Notes under the pieces: model-generated
What the model saw: only the letters and a program-made list of their open reading frames with translations
Told to the model about the DNA's origin: nothing
Databases searched by the model: none
Made by a program: the position numbers and the translations under genes
Assembly: GCA_010645155.1 (NCBI GenBank)
Contig: CM021320.1
Span: forward strand, 2,514,774 to 2,578,773
From: Tigriopus japonicus
Lineage: Eukaryota > Arthropoda > Copepoda > Harpacticoida > Harpacticidae
Direction: 5' to 3'
DNA: 64,000 nt
Shown here: piece after piece, positions 58,877 to 64,000 of the stretch
Numbering within the stretch: position 1 is the first letter of the stretch
Layout of the letters: the number at the start of each line of letters is the position of its first letter

Positions 58877-61764
58877 CTAACGCATATCCTCAATACTGAA
58901 CATGCCTTTGGCTCGTCGCAAAATTGAGTCCTTGGATGGATCATACGGATGATCCTTGGAAGGAATCTCTAGTATAGCGGGAACTGGAGCCGTGTGTTGG
59001 TCAATGGTGTGACGAATCATTTCTGCGATCTGTGATGTAAAAATAAACATGAGTGAACTGTACTTCTTGGTCCTAGCTGCCGTCTACTAATACATACATT
59101 TTGGTTGATCAAAATGATGTCGACGTCGTCTCGCTTGATGAACGTTTTCAAACACTCCTCAATGTCAGTAATAGGCGTGTCTAAAAAAAGACGTAATGAA
59201 TTTATTCTATTTTTCTTGTCAACTAAACATGGAAAAGGAATGAGTTAGCAACTACTCAGGATTCGGACAGGCTGCCCGAGATCTGATTGATGAAATCATC
59301 TATCTCATAAGTTCGCTGTTTTAGCCTGGCTTGTTCTGAATCATTAATTTCGTCCAAGAAACGTTGATTGGGATCAACTTTGTTTTGAGATGCTTCCAAT
59401 CCGCTGGAATCCTTGTTTTCACACTGAGCCATGCAATGAGCTAGTTTAGTGACATCATGCCAAATTTGAGATAGAATATTTTGCTTTTGTAAAACATATT
59501 CCATCGAAGAGTTCATTGCACTATCCTTCAATGACGCAATTGCCGCCAATTTAGGCATTAGATTTACTCCAGGAGAACTGGTCATTTCCATTGAATCAGA
59601 GGAAGGAATGGGGATTTGGGGATCATCTGAAATGCTACAGATAGCAGAGTTCAAGTCACGAATACGGGTTTCCGCTTCCAATTTCTTCTTCCTGACAAAA
59701 GCAATCTCAGATTCACACTCCATCTCGACAATGGAAATTGACTTGGCTCCACTTATTTTTTGGGTCGATAGGTCTCGCTCCAAATCAAAAACTTTCAATC
59801 GAAGCTCAGTTTGCTCTTGAAGAACCTTGACTAAATTGGTCCGCGCTTCCGCTAATTGATTTTGCCTTTCAACCAACTGATTCTTGAGGTCCTCATTAAA
59901 ATGTTCTTGAGCCGTCTTTGCATCCGTTTGTTTCTGAGTAACCTCTTTAGTCATTTTATGGTGTTGCTCTTGCCAATTTTGTCCTCGAGTCATGGACCAT
60001 TGCTGCAGGTTAGTCACTCGATCTTCAAAAGCCCGATCTTTAGCTACCTGAAACTTGTCTTGGAGCGTGATTTCGTTTCCGATGAATTGGAATTCTCTTT
60101 CCAAAGAGCTGGCCTCTACTTCCAATAGAGCAGTGGGTTCCTCAACTTGGGCCAACTCTTTTCTTTGTGTTTCTTTCAGTTGATCAATTTTGCTCTTGGT
60201 CTTTTCATGCCGTTGCTGGATTTGTCTTTGGATGTTCTCAATCTCTCGATCAGATTCCAATGTTAATTGATTAAGTCGATCTCGCAATGCCGCCAATTTT
60301 TGGCATTTCTCTTGTCGAGCGTTTTGTTTCCGTTGGATTCGCAGTTGAACAACGTGGATTTTTTCATCTACTTCCGATTGAATCTTGGTCATTCGTTGGT
60401 TATGCAAAGTTTGTTGACGCTTTCGAGAGGATTCAAAGTCATGTCTGAGTTGCTCTAACTCTTTCCGAACCGTATCAGATTGGACCAGCAAAGAAGTTCG
60501 CTTTTGCCAAAACTTGTTTTGGACAGAGTCGCATTTTTGAAGCTTCGGACTTTGGGCTTGGAGACGGGATTCGTTCAATTGGGCGTGTCTGGCCCTGGTC
60601 TCTTGCAACTTGGATTCTACCTCGGCTAACTTAAGTTTGAGCTCATCTCGAGCCAATTTCCGAGCCCGCAATTGATCCCGCTCGCTCTGAATTGATTGAG
60701 CCATGGATCGAAGTGAATCGGGGGGATTCGAACCAATGCTCGAGGGAATCTCGGATGAAGATGAGAAAGAAGAGGTGGTTTTCAACACCGGCGAATCCTG
60801 TGGACTTTTCGGCTCTTTCTTAAATTCAAGACGAGATGGAGACTCGAAGACGGGGTCGTTTGCCCCAACATGCTTCCGTTCAAACACGGTTTTAAGCTCT
60901 TGAAGAAATGAAGGCGTTTTACTCATGTTTTCTCTTCTTTTATTGCCAATCAACTTTGGCGCTCCTTATTCGGATAGGGGAGGGTGGCAGATGGTTTGAA
61001 CAATTCGTTATTAGAACCATTCGAGTGGTTTGAAACCCAATTAAGGCTCAGTGTGAAATAGTAAGAATAGACTAGACAACCTACGATAATATATTGGGCC
61101 ATTTGCTGACAAGTTCATTGTTAGTTCGCTAACAAGCATATTCTATTTTTTTTAACGGAAAAAATAAGCACTAAAGAAACAACCTTAAAACTGGCTTAAC
61201 CATTTCTGATAACAACATTAATGTTAGATGAATTTGCTCCATAACTTTGTTCCATGAGAAAGGTATAGTGGCTAAATTAGCCAGCAAATTTAATCAACGA
61301 CAGCTGCAATGAGTAGCAAACTAAAAAGGAACATGTAAGTAAATCATGAAAATTACACCCGAACAAATATGAATAAAAGATCCATTGCAACGGACTAGGC
61401 AAGCAATACAGTCCCATAAGGTAAGATCTCTGGGGAGATGGAGACCCGCAGGATTAGGTGATAAAATGTCATGTCAGTGATCGAAATAAAACGTGAATGA
61501 AACGATATTAGTATTCGATCAATATGCCACAGTTTCGGACCTTAAAACGGCCGATGGAGCCTTCACTTACTTTTGTCCACCACCATGAAGTTGGGGTGTC
61601 GATTCTTGTTCATCTCTCCAATTCCACCTAAGAGAAATCCCACACATGTGTCCTGAAAAAGAAGAAACGAAATAAAGAGGAGGGAGTTCGCCCCAATTGC
61701 AATTCCAACCTACTTCATCCCCAATGACTCCGATCAGTTTGCCTTTGGCTGCGTGTAAGGCCAT
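58877..61764 (-). CDS. ATP6V1F: V-type proton ATPase subunit F (V1 sector), complete, four exons
   Basis: The exons are 61714-61764, 61571-61652, 59098-59180 and 58877-59029. They join in phase to 369 nt, giving 122 residues, the usual length for the family (about 119-124). Family landmarks are present in order: [10 protein letters not shown], then [13 protein letters not shown] and [21 protein letters not shown], then IAEMIRH; and the C-terminal [20 protein letters not shown] followed by GMFSIEDMR. Subunit F is part of the central rotor stalk of V1, which couples ATP hydrolysis to proton pumping in endomembranes. All splice sites are canonical (GTAGGT, GTAAGT and GTATGT donors). Intron 2 (59181-61570) contains a separate same-strand gene. 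The Drosophila orthologue is Vha14-1. A poly(A) signal lies at 58749-58754. Confidence 0.97.
59201..59206 (-). terminator. Poly(A) signal of the nested coiled-coil gene
   Basis: AATAAA on the minus strand, 50 bp after the stop codon of the nested gene. It is only about 20 bp before the first base of V-ATPase exon 3 (59180), so cleavage would fall at or next to that splice acceptor. Confidence 0.65.
59256..60926 (-). CDS. Intronless 556-residue coiled-coil protein nested in V-ATPase F intron 2, function unknown
   Basis: A single open frame runs from ATG 60924-60926 (context AAAACATGA) to a stop at 59256. The open frame extends a few codons further upstream but without another ATG. I do not recognise the family. 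Residues 1-75 are polar and Ser/Pro-rich ([15 protein letters not shown] near the start). Residues about 78-425 are charged heptad-like helix, rich in Gln, Glu, Lys and Arg, with a probable break near 262-295. Then comes a Ser/Pro linker (433-455), a shorter helical region with a Cys pair (about 498-502) and an acidic C-terminus ([16 protein letters not shown]). Long coiled coils are common in centrosomal, kinetochore and cytoskeletal proteins, but nothing here picks one. Absence of introns could mean a retrogene; I see no clear poly(A) tract or flanking duplication. Codon use and length argue strongly for real coding. Confidence 0.85.
   Translation of the reverse strand: MSKTPSFLQELKTVFERKHVGANDPVFESPSRLEFKKEPKSPQDSPVLKTTSSFSSSSEIPSSIGSNPPDSLRSMAQSIQSERDQLRARKLARDELKLKLAEVESKLQETRARHAQLNESRLQAQSPKLQKCDSVQNKFWQKRTSLLVQSDTVRKELEQLRHDFESSRKRQQTLHNQRMTKIQSEVDEKIHVVQLRIQRKQNARQEKCQKLAALRDRLNQLTLESDREIENIQRQIQQRHEKTKSKIDQLKETQRKELAQVEEPTALLEVEASSLEREFQFIGNEITLQDKFQVAKDRAFEDRVTNLQQWSMTRGQNWQEQHHKMTKEVTQKQTDAKTAQEHFNEDLKNQLVERQNQLAEARTNLVKVLQEQTELRLKVFDLERDLSTQKISGAKSISIVEMECESEIAFVRKKKLEAETRIRDLNSAICSISDDPQIPIPSSDSMEMTSSPGVNLMPKLAAIASLKDSAMNSSMEYVLQKQNILSQIWHDVTKLAHCMAQCENKDSSGLEASQNKVDPNQRFLDEINDSEQARLKQRTYEIDDFINQISGSLSES
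60927..61570 (-). other. Part of V-ATPase F intron 2 upstream of the nested gene
   Basis: A 644-bp non-coding stretch between V-ATPase exon 2 and the ATG of the nested gene. Any promoter and 5' UTR of the nested gene must be here or further upstream. No TATA box or clear acceptor site was seen just before the ATG. Confidence 0.5.
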
Positions 61765-61979
61765 GATGTCTTTTAAAGGTTCGATCGGATAATCCCACCA
61801 AATATGCTACCGAAAAACACTTCTTGGACTTTCAATATGCTTGTTTCACTCCAACTATAGTTTGCGTGTCTTACTTGTTTAGTGAAATAGAGCAATCATG
61901 TGATGACAGAGAGAAACACGAGGAAATGACGAAGCCATGAGAAAATCAAGCTTCACTGGAATTGTGGGAGGATAACATG
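61765..61979 (-). promoter_or_regulatory. Compact intergenic stretch, presumed V-ATPase F promoter and 5' UTR
   Basis: The transporter poly(A) signal and the V-ATPase start codon are about 215 bp apart on the same strand. The promoter and 5' leader of the V-ATPase gene should therefore lie here or overlap the transporter 3' end. I see no convincing TATA box. The assignment is positional only. Confidence 0.4.
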
Positions 61980-61985
61980 TTTATT
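61980..61985 (-). terminator. Poly(A) signal of the SLC7 transporter gene
   Basis: AATAAA on the minus strand, about 90 bp after the transporter stop codon. It leaves roughly 200 bp before the V-ATPase F start codon. Confidence 0.65.
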
Positions 61986-62073
61986 GGAGATCACGTTCAT
62001 ATGAATACAAATATAGAAAATTTGTCGCCCAGGGCCATATCGATGTAATTTTTAGGCTGTCCTCCAATGCCAA

Positions 62074-64000
62074 TCAATCCTCTTTCACCGACATGAAAAG
62101 CTTCTGGGTTTGATTGGTTACTCGGCCTATGAAAGAATTATTCTTATTTAAAAAACATTACAGATGGAAATCAAAAAATATGGATCATGTTGAAAAAATC
62201 ACCTCCATTACGGTAGTGCATAATAAAGATATATTATGGCGCAAGTGCCGTTAAAGAAGATTTAGGAAATACTTACTTAGCATTGAGGTAAACCAAGCGG
62301 GTTTTTTGGTCAATTTCACTCCGACTAGATACACGGGGATCCCTGATGCCGTAATCAAGAGACCCATTCCAACTTCCATTGGACGCACGTAAAGGGGCAT
62401 GAATACGAGGAACGTGCAGATAAATAAGAACGTGATGGGCACGGCCAAGTTAACCTGTACAAAAATATTTGCAATTAATCAATCAACAAGAACCCACTTC
62501 TAAGAAACCCTTTGGTTGTTTGATGGGCCTTCCTTAACGAGAAATATCAGTGTCTCGCGCTTTTCTATTTCGCGGTTTTCGGGGTCTAGTTGGCGCGAAA
62601 AAAAGTGATATTCTTTGTAGTAAATTGAGCTTTTTGAGGTCTAGTTTGCGCGAAAATTTTGACACTATCTGTATTAACTTGCGCTTTTATACTTGATCTA
62701 TGTCGAAGCACTGTTGACAGAGAACGGTGTCTGATTCCTTTTCCTCTAACCAGTTGGCCAAAACAACACGTGAGGCTCACCTTTATTGGCCTCTCCATGT
62801 TGGGACGTTTCCATCGCAAATACAAGAGTCCGGTGAGCGAAATGAGGATGAACATGGATTCCACAAATGAGGCGTAATCGATCAAGGAGTATATGTCTCC
62901 CACGCCCAAGTAAAACAATGACAAAACACACTAAAGAAATGATACAACAAATGTTGTATTCCCGCGCAAATTTCAAAGGGCAAAGTTATTCAGAGGAAGG
63001 CCGAAAAGGAGCTCACTTACCAGGAATATCAATGCGGGTTTGGGGGTGAGTTTATCTACTGTAATCATGGAGAGGCAGTCCGGAAAATGACCCTGTCGAG
63101 CTCCCACGAAGCATAATCGACTCGAGGTCATGATGTGACAACTGAGGCCACCGAAAGCTGACACAGCCACCAGGACGGGAATTAAGAGCGATCCGATGCC
63201 CAAAGTCCGGTCTGCAAAGGTCACGGCTACAGCATTTGATGAGATCATCGACACCGGATCCAAGACCGCCAGGTAAGCCACATTAGCCAACACGTACGAT
63301 ATTGTCACCAAAGGTATGGAAATGTAGATGGCCTTCGGCAAATTGCTAAGATGTACGTTGTAAAATTAACCGTTAGGTTAAGCAATCTAACACCATTTGA
63401 TGAGCGGTTACCGATAAGGATCCCTTAATTCTTCTGTCATAAAGTTCAGATAGTTCCAGCCCGCGTAAGAATAGATCCCAGAGTAGAATGAAACAGCAAT
63501 CTTTCCTGGATCTGTTTCTGTGTTGGCAAACCCATTGTCAAACCTCTTGTAGCCGCCTAAAATCAGATTACGAACAGTGACCAATGTCCACCGCAATAGA
63601 AAAATTTACTTACCTTGAACGAAAACCACCAACCCGACGGCAATAACTAAGGCCAAGGCTGTCAGCTTGGTAAACATGAACATGTTCTGCAAGCTGGTCG
63701 TCACTTTCATACTATGGCAATTCAACCAAGTGAGGAAGCAAATGCAGAGTGCCGCTATCAATTGCATGGCCAATTGTGGTACCTCACAATCCGGAAAGAA
63801 CGGTTGTGCGAGATAACTGGCCACGGTCAACCCCATGATCGCGTTTGTAGTGGGTCTGTAGTGCAATGGAAACAATTTCAGTGACGGAGCAAATATATTG
63901 ATCAACTTGCTTAAATCTTACACAAAGATAACGTTGGCCGCCCATAAATATAAAAAGGCGGGTAGCGGACCAAAAGCCTCGTTGATGTATGCGTAGTCGC
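62074..64000 (-). CDS. SLC7-family amino-acid transporter light chain (LAT / y+LAT / b0,+ type), 3' part only
   Basis: Seven exons join in phase: 63922-64000, 63614-63855, 63412-63556, 63021-63345, 62781-62930, 62279-62454 and 62074-62126. Together they give about 389 residues to the stop at 62074-62076; the 5' end is beyond the window. Landmarks are AYINEAFGPLPAFLYLWAA, the conserved extracellular cysteine (FFPDCEVP), GWNYLNFMTEEL followed by RDPYRNLPKAI, SRLCFVGARQGHFP and RWKRPNMERPIKVNLAVP. These match heteromeric amino-acid exchangers, in which that Cys forms a disulphide with the SLC3 heavy chain. The likely role is plasma-membrane exchange of neutral or neutral/cationic amino acids. 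Substrate class cannot be decided from the part seen. The last exon (SRVTNQTQKLFMSVKED) gives a short cytoplasmic tail. Confidence 0.95.

Noticed and set aside
1..64000. CRISPR arrays, operons or other prokaryotic systems
   Set aside because: The sequence is clearly eukaryotic nuclear DNA. The short direct repeats seen are minisatellite or transposon-derived, with no regular repeat-spacer structure.

Overview
The window is animal nuclear DNA. It has introns with canonical GT/AG ends, AATAAA polyadenylation signals, genes spread over kilobases of non-coding sequence, microsatellites, and abundant DNA transposons of the hAT and Tc1/mariner types. The V-ATPase F protein reads like arthropod orthologues. 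An arthropod is likely and a crustacean such as a copepod is my guess, but the lineage cannot be fixed from this sequence alone. A run of 242 Ns (11404-11645) marks an assembly gap.

Layout. Every gene I can support is on the minus strand. From right to left they are: (1) 62074-64000, the last seven exons of an SLC7 heteromeric amino-acid transporter light chain (LAT/y+LAT type), whose 5' end lies outside the window; (2) 58877-61764, a complete four-exon V-ATPase subunit F gene; (3) 59256-60926, an intronless gene for a 556-residue coiled-coil protein, lying in the same orientation inside intron 2 of the V-ATPase gene; (4) 3750-57580, a stargazin/TARP-like (claudin-fold, calcium-channel gamma family) four-pass membrane protein. 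Gene 4 is assembled here from six small exons spread over about 54 kb. All its reading-frame phases fit, and it ends in a poly-His/poly-Gln cytoplasmic tail with a class I PDZ ligand.

The giant introns of the TARP-like gene make up most of the window. Intron 3 (24905-56793, about 32 kb) is a transposon graveyard between 25.5 and 38.1 kb. It holds a 450-bp foldback, a hAT-type element filled with a TTCGGATTCG minisatellite, a 0.5-kb tandem duplication, one hAT-like element inserted inside another (both with recognisable 8-bp target duplications), a 0.8-kb near-perfect palindrome, two smaller inverted repeats, and a 727-bp hAT-like MITE with a perfect 8-bp duplication. Intron 4 (12927-24774) carries a dead mariner-like element that has itself been invaded at least once and probably twice. 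A 546-bp mariner deletion derivative sits at 55783-56328. Two copies of a short hAT MITE family lie at 1121-1349 and 20254-20472.

Functionally the genes are a neuronal-type membrane auxiliary subunit, a proton-pump subunit, an amino-acid exchanger and an unknown coiled-coil protein. Nothing suggests a shared pathway. The most unusual arrangement is the nested gene, whose poly(A) signal lies about 20 bp before the next V-ATPase exon. The introns also hold a cysteine-rich open frame (54.1-54.5 kb, plus strand) that may be an exon of an unrecognised gene.
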